Shown: positions 56,482 to 64,000 of the stretch, one piece after another
How the letters are laid out: each line of letters begins with the position of its first letter
How positions within the stretch are numbered: position 1 is the first letter of the stretch
Assembly (NCBI GenBank): GCA_020199775.1
Contig: JAIVJZ010000049.1
Span: 31,749 to 95,748, forward strand
Direction: 5' to 3'
DNA from: Acidobacteriota bacterium
Lineage (GTDB): Bacteria > Acidobacteriota > Blastocatellia > Pyrinomonadales > Pyrinomonadaceae
DNA length: 64,000 nt
The notes under the pieces: model-generated
Databases searched by the model: none
What the model was told of the DNA's origin: nothing
Seen by the model: only the letters and a program-made list of their open reading frames with translations
Position numbers and translations under genes: made by a program

Positions 56482-58698
56482 ATGGCTAGATACATCGGGA
56501 AAGAGATGAGCCGCGTGGACGGCGTGGCGAAAGTGACGGGCAGGGCGAAGTATGCGGCCGAGTTTCGCGCGCCGAACCTCGCCTACGGCTTCATCGTGCT
56601 GGGCACGATGGCAAAGGGCAGGATAAGAGAGATCGACACGCGCGAGGCGGAACGCGCGCCGGGCGTCGTACGCGTCTTCACGCATCTGAACGCGCCGAAG
56701 CTCGGGCCGAAGGCTTCCACCGAGTACGCGCCGCCGCGGAACACGAGAGAGCAGGACAAGTCGTTCCGCGCGCTCCAATCGGACAGGATTTACTTCAACA
56801 TGCAGCCGGTGGCTCTCGTCGTCGCCGAGACCTACGAGCAAGCGCGCTACGCCGCGCGCTTAGTCCGTGTCTCTTACGACACGGAGCGGCACACGACCGA
56901 CACGGAAGCCGTGCGAGGGAGCGCGCGGGCTCCCTCGCAGGGGTCACCGCCCAAACCCCGCGGGAACCCCGAGGCCGCGATGAAGGCCGCGCCCGTGCGT
57001 GTGGAGGCCGAGTACCGCATCCCCGTCGAGCACCACAACTCGATGGAGCCGCACGCCGCCGTCGCCGCCTGGGAGGGCGACAAGCTCACCATCTTCGACA
57101 AGACGCAGGACGTCTACGGTGTGCGCGCGCACCTCGCCACGAGCTTCGGCGTCCCCGAAGAGAACGTGCAGGTCGTCTCGCCCTACGTCGGCGGGGCCTT
57201 CGGGGCGTCGCTCCGGCCGAACTACTACCCGGCGCTCACCGCGATGGCGGCGCGCGAGCTGAAGCGACCGATCAAGGTTGTCTACACGCGTACGCAGATG
57301 TTCACCGGGCACGGCTACCGCCCGTACACGATCCAGAAGATCGCGCTCGGGGCCGAAGCGTCGGGGAAGCTCACGGCGATGATCCACCAGGCCGTGCACA
57401 ACACCTCGGCCTTCGAGGAGTTCAACGACAACACGACCGGGTTCACGCGCCAGGTCTACGCCTGCCCGAACCTCCTCGCGCCGACGATGATCGTCGCCAC
57501 CGACCTCCCGACGCCGACGTGGATGCGCGCGCCCGGCGCGGTCAGCGGCATGTTCGCGCTCGAATGCGCGATGGACGAACTGGCCTACGCGCTCAAGATC
57601 GACCCGCTGGAACTAAGGCTCATCAACTACGCCGAGACCGACCCCGAGAGCGGACGGCCGTGGTCGAGCAAGGCGCTCAGGGAGTGCTACCGGCTCGGCG
57701 CGGAAAAGTTCGGGTGGAAGGATCGTAAGTTCGAGCCGCGCTCGATGCGCGACGGGCGGTTACTCGTCGGCTGGGGTACGGCCACCGGCGTCTGGGGCGC
57801 GTTCCAGAGGCCCGCCATCGCCAGAATCACGCTGCGCCCGGACGGCACGGCGCACGTCACCAGCGCGACGAGCGACATCGGCCCGGGCACCTACACGGTG
57901 ATGACCATGATCGCCGCCGAGTATCTGGGGCTTGAGATCGAGCGCGTGAAGTTCGAGTTGGGCGACACGAAGTTCCCGCGCGCCCCGGCGCAGGGCGGCT
58001 CTCAGACGACGTCGAGCGTCGGCTCCGCCGTGCACGGCGCGGCTCTCGCTGTCGGCGCGAAGTTGCTGACGTTAGCGAACCAGGATGCTTCCTCGCCGCT
58101 GAAAGGCGCGACGGCCTCCGACGTGGAGATGCTCGACGGCAGACTGCGACTCAAAAGCGACCCGTCGAAGTCCGTCAGCGTCGCGGGCGTGATGCGGCTC
58201 AACAACCTCTCGGAGGTCACCGAGACCTTCGAGTCGCGCCCCTCGCCGGAGCGGCAGAAGTACGCGACGATGGCGCACGGCGCGCAGTTCGTCGAAGTGA
58301 AGGTCGACCCGGACATCGGCCATGTCCGCGTCACGCGCGCCATCGAGGTGACGGCGTGCGGCAAGATCATCAACCCGAAGGCTTCGCACAGCCAGGAGAT
58401 CGGCGGCGTCGTCTGGGGCATCGGCATGGCCTTGCAGGAGGCGACCGAGATCGACCACCGCTACGGGCGCATCATGAACCCGAACCTCCAGCACTACCAC
58501 GTGCCCGTCAACGCCGACGTGCACGAGGTGGAGACGCTGTTCGTCGAGGAGGACGACAAGGTAGTGAACCCGCTCGGCGTCAAGGGCATGGGCGAGCTGG
58601 GGATGGTCGGCATCCCGGCCGCAATCGCCAACGCCGTCTTTCACGCTACGGGCAAGCGCGTGCGCGAGTTGCCCATCACGCCGGACAAGCTGTTATAA
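56482..58698 (+). CDS. paoC: Aldehyde oxidoreductase molybdenum-binding subunit (PaoC/YagR-like)
   Basis: 738 residues after GGAGG. Xanthine oxidase-family Mo subunit: N-terminal a/b hammerhead (VDGVAKVTGRAKYAAEFRAP), cofactor-binding SPYVGGAFGASLRP, TWMRAPGAVSGMFALECAMD, QGGSQTTSSVGSAVHGAALA, and the catalytic Glu near the C-terminus in GVKGMGELGMVGIPAAIAN. The PaoC type uses a cytosine-dinucleotide cofactor and oxidises aldehydes, often aromatic, to acids. The substrate here is not known. Confidence 0.93.
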   Translation: MARYIGKEMSRVDGVAKVTGRAKYAAEFRAPNLAYGFIVLGTMAKGRIREIDTREAERAPGVVRVFTHLNAPKLGPKASTEYAPPRNTREQDKSFRALQSDRIYFNMQPVALVVAETYEQARYAARLVRVSYDTERHTTDTEAVRGSARAPSQGSPPKPRGNPEAAMKAAPVRVEAEYRIPVEHHNSMEPHAAVAAWEGDKLTIFDKTQDVYGVRAHLATSFGVPEENVQVVSPYVGGAFGASLRPNYYPALTAMAARELKRPIKVVYTRTQMFTGHGYRPYTIQKIALGAEASGKLTAMIHQAVHNTSAFEEFNDNTTGFTRQVYACPNLLAPTMIVATDLPTPTWMRAPGAVSGMFALECAMDELAYALKIDPLELRLINYAETDPESGRPWSSKALRECYRLGAEKFGWKDRKFEPRSMRDGRLLVGWGTATGVWGAFQRPAIARITLRPDGTAHVTSATSDIGPGTYTVMTMIAAEYLGLEIERVKFELGDTKFPRAPAQGGSQTTSSVGSAVHGAALAVGAKLLTLANQDASSPLKGATASDVEMLDGRLRLKSDPSKSVSVAGVMRLNNLSEVTETFESRPSPERQKYATMAHGAQFVEVKVDPDIGHVRVTRAIEVTACGKIINPKASHSQEIGGVVWGIGMALQEATEIDHRYGRIMNPNLQHYHVPVNADVHEVETLFVEEDDKVVNPLGVKGMGELGMVGIPAAIANAVFHATGKRVRELPITPDKLL

Positions 58699-58711
58699 AG
58701 GGGCGCGAGTT

Positions 58712-59923
58712 ATGAACGAAGTGCGGGCTTTAGTCGAGGCGTTCGACGCGGCCAACGCCGCGGGCGGGCGGTGCGTGCTGGCGACGGTGGTGAGCGTCGA
58801 GGGGTCTTCATACCGGCGGCCGGGCGCGCGGATGCTTGTCTGCGAGGGTGGGACGAGCACGGGCACGATCAGCGCAGGGTGCCTCGAAGGCGACGTTATC
58901 GAGCACGCGAAACGCGTCATCCGGGCGGGCGAGGCTGTGCTCGTCGAATATGACACCGCTTCGACGAGCGACGAGATGGCCTGGGGGCTGGGACTCGGCT
59001 GCAACGGCATCGTGCGCGTGCTGGTCGAGCCGCTTACCCCCGACTCACTCTACGTCGAGGCGCTGAGGCGGTCGTGCGAAGGGCAGACTGACCCTGCCCC
59101 CGTTCAGGTCACTACTGTGTATCAACACGCGCCTTCTAACCCGACCGCAGCCCGAATCGAAACGGGGGCGCGTCTCTTCATCGGCGAGGGCGGGGAGGTC
59201 GGCCGCGAGAAGTTGAGCGGCGAGGCGGCCGCGCTTCTCGCGGCCGAGGTGCGGGCGCTGTCGTTCGGAGGGGCGACGTCCGGCGCTCACATTTTTGATG
59301 CGGACGGCGCCGGCGTAAAAGTATTCGTCGAAACGCTTCTGCCTCCCGTTCCGCTCGTCATCTTCGGGGCGGGGCACGACGCGCTGCCGGTCGTCGAACT
59401 TGCGCGGGGTCTCGGCTGGCAGACGGAGGTCGTTGACCCACAGGCTCGGCCCGCCAGCCTCTCTCGATTCGCCGCGGCCGACCGGGTCATGCTCGCGCGC
59501 CCCGTAGACGTGGCCGCGCACGTCACGGTCACGCCGCGGACACTGGCGCTGCTCATGTCGCACAACTACTCACACGATCTGGAACTGCTCAAATTCTTGC
59601 TCGCGTCGCCCGCCCGATACGTCGGGGTTATGGGGCCGCGCAAACGCACCGAGCGGCTGCTGAGTGATCTGGCGGCGGGTGACGAAGCGTTCCGGCTCAG
59701 GCAGGAGGACAGGGGACGCATCTACTCCCCGGCCGGCCTCGACATCGGGGCAAACTCGCCCGCCGAGATCGCCCTGTCGATCATCGCCGAGATGCGCGCG
59801 GTTTTAGACGGGCGGCGCGGCGGGATGCTGCGCGAGCGCCGGGGTTCCATCCACGGCGGCCCGAGTGAGGGCGAGCGCGTCACCATGGCGGAAGAGCATG
59901 CCATGCCTGTGGCCGTGGCGTGA
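58712..59923 (+). CDS. XdhC/PaoD-like molybdenum-cofactor insertion chaperone
   Basis: 403 residues, start 14 bp after the Mo subunit. An N-terminal XdhC_CoxI domain (AGGRCVLATVVSVEGSSYRR, GTISAGCLEGDVIEHA, GLGLGCNGIVRVL) and a C-terminal Rossmann domain (LVIFGAGHDALPVVELARGL, VGVMGPRKRTERLL, GLDIGANSPAEIALSIIAEM). Such proteins bind and protect the Mo cofactor, allow sulphuration and deliver it to the apo-enzyme. Its position in the operon fixes the partner as the three preceding subunits. Confidence 0.92.
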   Translation: MNEVRALVEAFDAANAAGGRCVLATVVSVEGSSYRRPGARMLVCEGGTSTGTISAGCLEGDVIEHAKRVIRAGEAVLVEYDTASTSDEMAWGLGLGCNGIVRVLVEPLTPDSLYVEALRRSCEGQTDPAPVQVTTVYQHAPSNPTAARIETGARLFIGEGGEVGREKLSGEAAALLAAEVRALSFGGATSGAHIFDADGAGVKVFVETLLPPVPLVIFGAGHDALPVVELARGLGWQTEVVDPQARPASLSRFAAADRVMLARPVDVAAHVTVTPRTLALLMSHNYSHDLELLKFLLASPARYVGVMGPRKRTERLLSDLAAGDEAFRLRQEDRGRIYSPAGLDIGANSPAEIALSIIAEMRAVLDGRRGGMLRERRGSIHGGPSEGERVTMAEEHAMPVAVA

Positions 59924-59956
59924 GGGACGAAGGCTAAGGCGGAGGGGATTTCCGGG

Positions 59957-60583
59957 GTGGTCGATAGCAACACGGAGAGGGTCGGGGCTGTTGTCCTGGC
60001 GGCAGGGTCGTCCTCCCGCATGGGAAGCCCGAAGCAGATGCTTCGATTCAGGGGCGAGAGTCTGCTCAGGCGCGCCGCCATCGCCGCGCTGGAAGCGGGC
60101 TGCCGTCACGTCATCGTGGTCACGGGCGCGCACGCCGAACTGTCGAGACGCGAACTGGAAGGGCTTGAGGTGCGGGAAGTATTAAATCCGCTTTGGGAAA
60201 CCGGGATGGCGTCGTCAATCCGGGCCGGGGTCGAAGGTCTTCTCGGCGTGGCCCCCGACGCCGTTGCGGCGGTCTTGATGTTGTGTGACCAACCACACGT
60301 CACCGCCGAAGTCATCTCCGGCCTCGTCGAGGCGCACCGCATCACCGAAAGCGCTGCCGTTGCATCGACGTACGGCGGGAACTTCGGCGTGCCGGCTTTA
60401 TTCAGCCGGACGCTCTTCGATGAACTGGCGCGGCTGGAAGGCGCGGCCGGCGCGAAGCAGGTCATTAAGAGACACGCTGCGGAAGCGCACTTCTTACCCT
60501 TCCCGGGCGGCGAGGTGGACGTGGACACGCCGGATGATTTCTTGCGCCTCTTTGCACAGGGTGTCGAACAAGGACAGGCTTGA
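59957..60583 (+). CDS. MobA-like NTP transferase (molybdenum cofactor cytidylyltransferase type)
   Basis: A GTG start after GGAGGGG gives 208 residues. Nucleotide-binding GAVVLAAGSSSRMGSPKQML, then AVLMLCDQPHVTAEVISGL and a late EVDVDTPDDFLRL. This is the MocA/MobA-like nucleotidyltransferase family; with PaoC-type enzymes it adds CMP to molybdopterin to make the cytosine dinucleotide cofactor. It is the last gene of the five-gene operon. Confidence 0.88.
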   Translation: MVDSNTERVGAVVLAAGSSSRMGSPKQMLRFRGESLLRRAAIAALEAGCRHVIVVTGAHAELSRRELEGLEVREVLNPLWETGMASSIRAGVEGLLGVAPDAVAAVLMLCDQPHVTAEVISGLVEAHRITESAAVASTYGGNFGVPALFSRTLFDELARLEGAAGAKQVIKRHAAEAHFLPFPGGEVDVDTPDDFLRLFAQGVEQGQA

Positions 60584-61269
60584 GCCCGTCACGGCTGCTC
60601 TGCGTAAGCGGCGGCCGAGCCGCGTTACTTACATCAGCTTCGTCTACAATACCAAGTTCTTGATAAGGGGAGTTGGTGAGTCATGAATATGACTTTAGGT
60701 TGAGGATGTAATTCAAATCGGTGGAGTCCGATAAGGGGTCTTATGTCCTAAATTTTGCGCAAAATACGAACCCCATGCTCGCGCAAATGATAGTCCAATA
60801 AGGAGATTACCGTACCCCAAATTGTTGTGGGACGAATATCAGAGCGGCGCAAGATAACGAGCAGTTGATGTCCACCGGGTAGATCATCCGAATGATTGTC
60901 AATGTCCGAGATGTAGCCTGTAAGTCCATCTGCGACTGCTGATCGACCGCTTTGCCATTATCCGCATTTATAGCTAGGTGCTTTTGACTCTTCAGTTTAC
61001 GGGAACACCTGGTCGCTATTTTGCGCAAAATTTAGGTATGTAAATCCAAGGTGCCGCCGGAAAGTCGGATGATTATCACACTAAATGAATTGGATTGATG
61101 TTATCGGACTCCCTTCAACCTTCTTCTTGTCGCTATCACACTCCCCGGCACTAAGATGACCGCTATTTGCGCAGTTTTCATGCGCCAGACGCCGCCCTCA
61201 TCAGGCTTGGTAGCGTCTCGATTCCGGCGTTAGATTCTTCCGGGTAGCGAACGTTTTAGGCAGAGATAT
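60584..61269. other. Intergenic region holding a 290-bp inverted-repeat element
   Basis: 686 bp. Apart from the element at 60747-61036 I see nothing certain. A 73-codon minus-strand frame within the element (60807-61028) is not clearly protein-like. Confidence 0.5.
60747..61036. mobile_element. 290-bp element with 20-bp perfect terminal inverted repeats
   Basis: The ends are cctaaattttgcgcaaaata (60747-60766) and its exact complement tattttgcgcaaaatttagg (61017-61036). Each contains the palindrome ttttgcgcaaaa. The interior is A+T-richer than the neighbours. Near the left end the minus strand reads LLDYHLREHGVRILRKI and a stop, which may be the tail of a lost transposase or other protein. 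Confidence 0.6.
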
Positions 61270-61623
61270 ATGGCTGGGATGAAACGTCGGAGGTTGGATA
61301 AAAATCAAATCTTCTTATCCACCTTGCCTAATCTGATCGAATCTGCCGAGGCGGGCGACCTATCTGCTCAGCATAACCTAGCCGCGTTCTACGCCGCCGA
61401 TGATTTTGCCGGACAGAAGAACGAGGCCGTGAGATGGTATACCCATGCCGCCGAGCGTGGTCACCCCCTCTCCCAGTATGATCTCGGTTTTATGCTCTGT
61501 CTCGGCGAAGGCGCAGGGAAGGAGGTGGCGAAAGGCTTGTGGTGGATGGAGCAAGCCGTGGCTAACGGCGAGCCTTACGCCGCCAGGTTGCTGTCTGATG
61601 TGTATGCCGAGGGGATGTTCTGA
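61270..61623 (+). CDS. Sel1-repeat protein
   Basis: 117 residues with two to three Sel1-like repeats: SAQHNLAAFYAADDFAGQKN, AVRWYTHAAERGHPLSQYDL, and GLWWMEQAVANGEPYAARLL. These alpha-helical solenoids mediate protein contacts. There is no signal peptide. It is short for the family and ends abruptly (SDVYAEGMF), possibly truncated. A repeat-like stretch follows directly. Confidence 0.8.
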   Translation: MAGMKRRRLDKNQIFLSTLPNLIESAEAGDLSAQHNLAAFYAADDFAGQKNEAVRWYTHAAERGHPLSQYDLGFMLCLGEGAGKEVAKGLWWMEQAVANGEPYAARLLSDVYAEGMF

Positions 61624-61679
61624 GTTGAGCCTGACCCTGCAAGAGCCGCTTACTGGAACGAAAGAGCAGGTGAATTCAA

Positions 61680-61800
61680 AGACAGAATCCAACAACGGCA
61701 TGCACCCGACGCCCTTTAAGCGTGCCTCTCATGCTTCTTGTGTTGGGGCGCGGTTGATGCCGGGCGTTCGCCGCTTCGCGGTAAAACCCGAAGGGCATTT
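61680..61800. repeat. NGMHPT-type dispersed repeat
   Basis: The stretch aacaacggcatgcacccgac ... gttgatgccgggcgttcgcc reads NNGMHPT and later RLMPGVRRF in one frame. I recall this signature as a frequent short dispersed repeat read into protein ends in several phyla. It separates the Sel1 gene from the MBL gene. Confidence 0.45.
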
Positions 61801-61815
61801 CAAAATAGGGGGAAT

Positions 61816-62787
61816 ATGAAACGATCAATCTTTGTACTTGCCGCATCGGCGGTAATGGTCGGACTTACAGTTACAACGTTTGCCACGGCGCAGACCAAAC
61901 CGGCTTCTACAAGCGTAGTGCTGACAAATGCCTACGATGCGTTCGGTAAAGACGTGAAAGGGCTCAAGAAGGATTTCGGGTTCTCTACCGTCATCGAGTA
62001 CAGAGGGAAAACGATTTTGTTTGACGCGGGTACCGATGCCAGAGTTTTTGAAAGCAATCTCAAAACACTGAAGATTGATTTGAGAAAGGTTGATGTCGCG
62101 ATTGTGTCGCACGGACACTATGACCATACCGGCGGATTCGATTATCTGTTGAGCGTCAACCCGAAAGTTAAAATTTACTGCCCGAACGATTTCTCTTCGC
62201 TCGGCGCGCCGATCAAATTTCCCTTTCGCGAGGCCGAGCCCGGCGCGGCGAAAACACTGCCTAAAGAAATGCAGTACTTCGGCGGCGAGCGCGTGATCGA
62301 GGGCATGTTGACCGTACCGACGGGCAGGTTTTGGAAGTCGGATGTTGAATATTTGACCGTAGCAAAAGAGATCTTGCCGGGCGTAACTATCATTCCGACG
62401 ACTTCCAAACTGATGGGGACTTTTATCAAATATCCACCGTTCGAGGAGAATCCGCAGTTCATGGGGATGCCGGAATTGTCAGTTTCTTTCGCCACCGAGA
62501 AAGGCGAAATAGTAGTCTCCGGTTGTTCGCACAGCACCATCGAAACTATCGTTCAGGAAACTAAAAAAGTCCACACAGGAAAGATTCATCTTGTCGTCGG
62601 CGGATTCCATTTGATTCCGTATAAGCGGGAATACATTGAAGGTCTGGCAAAGCGTATGAAAGAAGAATATGAAGTCGAGTCCGTCGCCCCGGCACATTGC
62701 AGCGGCCATCTCGGATTTTCAATTTTTCAGAAAACCTTCGGTGACAAGTACAGATTTTTTGGACTCGGACAAAGAATCACATTATAG
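61816..62787 (+). CDS. Secreted MBL-fold metallo-hydrolase
   Basis: The ATG at 61816 follows GGGGGAA and starts a signal peptide (FVLAASAVMVGLTVTTFATA), so the frame further upstream is not used. 323 residues: ILFDAGTDARVFESNL, the metal-binding VSHGHYDHTGGFDYLL (HxHxDH), VSGCSHSTIET and HLVVGGFHLIPY, with a final APAHCSGHLG. It is close to the methanopterin-related dihydropteroate-synthase-like MBL group (COG1237). Exported; the substrate is unknown. Confidence 0.88.
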   Translation: MKRSIFVLAASAVMVGLTVTTFATAQTKPASTSVVLTNAYDAFGKDVKGLKKDFGFSTVIEYRGKTILFDAGTDARVFESNLKTLKIDLRKVDVAIVSHGHYDHTGGFDYLLSVNPKVKIYCPNDFSSLGAPIKFPFREAEPGAAKTLPKEMQYFGGERVIEGMLTVPTGRFWKSDVEYLTVAKEILPGVTIIPTTSKLMGTFIKYPPFEENPQFMGMPELSVSFATEKGEIVVSGCSHSTIETIVQETKKVHTGKIHLVVGGFHLIPYKREYIEGLAKRMKEEYEVESVAPAHCSGHLGFSIFQKTFGDKYRFFGLGQRITL

Positions 62788-62994
62788 ACGCGGCTAACAG
62801 GTCGCCGGAGGGGACGGTGAATGACGAGGCTTTCATCGTAAGACTTACGTGGTGCACAGCTGACTGCGCCGCAAGACCGACTGGCCGATAGCCTGACGGC
62901 GGTCTATCTCGTACTTGCTAAGTTGGAGGCGGCACGGGGGCAAGCCCCTTCGACGGAATCAGACACGGTCGAATCATAGACAAGGCGGGTAGAA

Positions 62995-63081
62995 ATGACG
63001 AACAAGGGTTTGATAGCCAGGGCTCTGGTGATTACTGTCTTGCTGCTCCTTGCGGGTCTGGCAATTAGTTTTTTCGCGTAG
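62995..63081 (+). CDS. Possible 28-residue single-membrane-span peptide
   Basis: An ATG 6 bp after GGCGGGT gives a peptide MTNKGLIARALVITV followed by LLLLAGLAISFFA: a basic start and one hydrophobic helix. It could be a real membrane microprotein or the signal peptide of a lost gene. Confidence 0.3.
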   Translation: MTNKGLIARALVITVLLLLAGLAISFFA

Positions 63082-63358
63082 GGGTAGATCGACAGTTGTG
63101 GTGCGGGAATCACTATGAGATTAGCTAAACAGAAGTCGACGAACTTTCCTATCTCAAAATAATTTTTGCGCACAGCCACATCATGTCCTACACTGCGGTA
63201 TCACTCCAGCACGAGGAGAGGAAGCACCCGACCTGACTTTCTCTCTTCCCCCATTTCGCAATTTCCGCCAGTATCGTTTATGATGGTCGCCATCCGGCAT
63301 GCGGTGAATCCAAAATGCCAAGTGGCTGCTGGGGTGAGGACAGTAGCCACATATAGAT

Positions 63359-63392
63359 CAGGCGCGGCGGCTCCCAAAAGCCGTCGCGCCTG
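63359..63392 (+). terminator. G+C-rich hairpin, possible terminator
   Basis: A 14-bp stem (caggcgcggcggct / agccgtcgcgcctg, one G-T pair) with loop cccaaa is followed by ttcgctta. No clear T-run and no gene directly upstream. Confidence 0.4.
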
Positions 63393-63623
63393 TTCGCTTA
63401 TCCGGAGGACGACTTAATCCGGTTTTGAGTAATTTCGCTTACCCGCCGTCGCCCATCTTAGATATCATGGTGAGAGAGTGGGTTTCTTCCGACGCATAAT
63501 AGAATGACTTAGCGCCTCATCATCCCTCGCGGCCTCTAAATCACGCAGTTCGCCATCACTCATTTCTTCTTCGCCTCTCTTATTTCCTGCGACTCGCCAT
63601 GCCTGAGGCTGAGGGGGAAATAT

Positions 63624-63857
63624 TCAATTCAGATCGGGAGCATTCGTCATCAACAGGTTACTGCTTCTCCCGTCCTGAAATGTTTTATCTCCCGACTGGC
63701 CCCGATTGCCAGCCGTCGTTCGGCTAATTGATCTACTGCCGAGCGCAGGGCCGAGCGTCGTGTCGTGAACGGCAATGATTCCTCGATAGTTCGCCGCCGG
63801 ATCTTGCCCGAAGAAGACCTGCTCGTACCCTTCGATTTTCTTTTCGAGAATCTCCAT
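63624..63857 (-). pseudogene. Leucine/Glu/Phe/Val dehydrogenase N-terminal remnant
   Basis: From ATG 63857 the minus strand reads MEILEKKIEGYEQVFFGQD, then AANYRGIIAVHDTTLGPALG. This is the start of leucine-type amino acid dehydrogenases ('GL.AIIAIHDTTLGPALGGTR'). The match ends there; the rest (TAGNRGQSGDKTFQDG) is unrelated and the catalytic Lys region and NAD domain are gone. Upstream it abuts a truncated nhaA frame. Confidence 0.6.
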
Positions 63858-64000
63858 TTAGATGGCTCCGATTTTGAATTAAACTCATCACCCGTAAAAG
63901 ACGATTGATGGCGACGAGCAATCCGAACACCGCGAGCGCGCCGATTAAGTATGCGACCGAGAGTTCCGCCGTGTAGAAAATGGCGATGACGATGATCGCG
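63733..64000 (-). pseudogene. NhaA Na+/H+ antiporter fragment, 3'-truncated (5' part outside window)
   Basis: The minus strand from the window edge reads AIIVIAIFYTAELSVAYLIG then ALAVFGLLVAINRLLRV, matching the central helices of NhaA just after its Asp-Asp motif (expected immediately beyond the edge). After VMSL the frame loses similarity and runs out of frame through the dehydrogenase remnant to a stop at 63733. About the last 200 residues of an antiporter are missing, so this copy is non-functional unless the break is an assembly join. Confidence 0.55.

Larger units (their letters stand above)
62788..63623. other. Mostly non-coding region with gene fragments
   Basis: 836 bp. From about 62843 the plus strand reads LRGAQLTAPQDRLADSLTAV then YLVLAKLEAARGQAPSTESD, after a stop and without a start, so it is a gene fragment ending at 62979. 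A tiny membrane-protein frame follows at 62995. Beyond 63082 only a hairpin at 63359-63392 is seen. Confidence 0.4.

Noticed and set aside
55618..56841. 407-codon minus-strand frame opposite the FAD and Mo subunits
   Set aside because: Composition (His/Arg/Val-rich) is typical of antisense to G+C-rich genes; the plus-strand genes are certain.

Overview
The window is bacterial chromosome of roughly 58% G+C and most resembles the Blastocatellia/Pyrinomonadaceae part of the Acidobacteriota. This is inferred from gene content: secreted beta-propeller proteins ending in Calx-beta and DUF4214 modules, an acidobacterial-type ECF sigma factor overlapping a Ser/Thr kinase with a C-terminal TolB/WD40-like propeller, a CHAT/TPR-type fragment, FecR and DUF305 proteins, and many short palindromic repeats. 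No rRNA, tRNA or CRISPR array was recognised.

Layout. 1-7.2 kb: pirin tail, decayed AraC/amidohydrolase remnants, a metallophosphoesterase, a membrane MutS-like ATPase, an alpha/beta hydrolase, a conserved small protein and a lesioned PQQ-propeller gene. 7.4-13 kb: a DUF305-LVIVD pair, two peptidoglycan hydrolases (M15 and GH19-like) and an LRR protein. 13-25 kb: a glucose/sorbosone dehydrogenase-like exoprotein, FecR protein, GH1-like glycosidase, PLP decarboxylase and a second Calx-beta/DUF4214 exoprotein, with a repeat-rich gap (20.8-21.8 kb) in which a hairpin element separates two gene fragments. 25-31.5 kb: an orphan type II thioesterase, htpG, a Tat-exported amidohydrolase, a DUF5715 protein and a CoA-binding protein.

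31.7-35.1 kb holds the most distinctive locus: a compact cassette of excisionase-like HTH protein, ParA ATPase, a winged-helix/zinc-finger protein and a tyrosine recombinase. The first three genes overlap. The third gene carries arrays of a 10-bp C-rich repeat (G-quadruplex-prone on the opposite strand) and is frameshifted by an exact 61-bp tandem duplication. It looks like a mobile or partition-like element and is the best candidate for an undescribed system.

35.5-48.5 kb: an RRM protein, an M15-like/DUF3616/lysozyme-like secreted set, a composite truncated CHAT-type gene, an unknown secreted-plus-membrane pair (the first gene frameshifted), small membrane proteins and a lone EVE-like domain protein. 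Two full and two half copies of a ~105-bp inverted-repeat miniature element lie across the window. 48.5-54 kb: a secreted protein, a class C beta-lactamase-like hydrolase and the sigma factor/kinase pair. 54.6-60.6 kb: a complete periplasmic molybdenum aldehyde oxidoreductase operon (2Fe-2S, FAD and Mo subunits, XdhC-type and MobA-like maturation proteins). 60.6-64 kb: a 290-bp inverted-repeat element, a Sel1 protein, an MBL-fold enzyme, and a junction of truncated nhaA with a leucine-dehydrogenase N-terminus.

At least five genes carry small lesions (an in-frame stop, single-base shifts, a duplication). Some sit in G homopolymers, so residual sequencing error is a live alternative to real decay.
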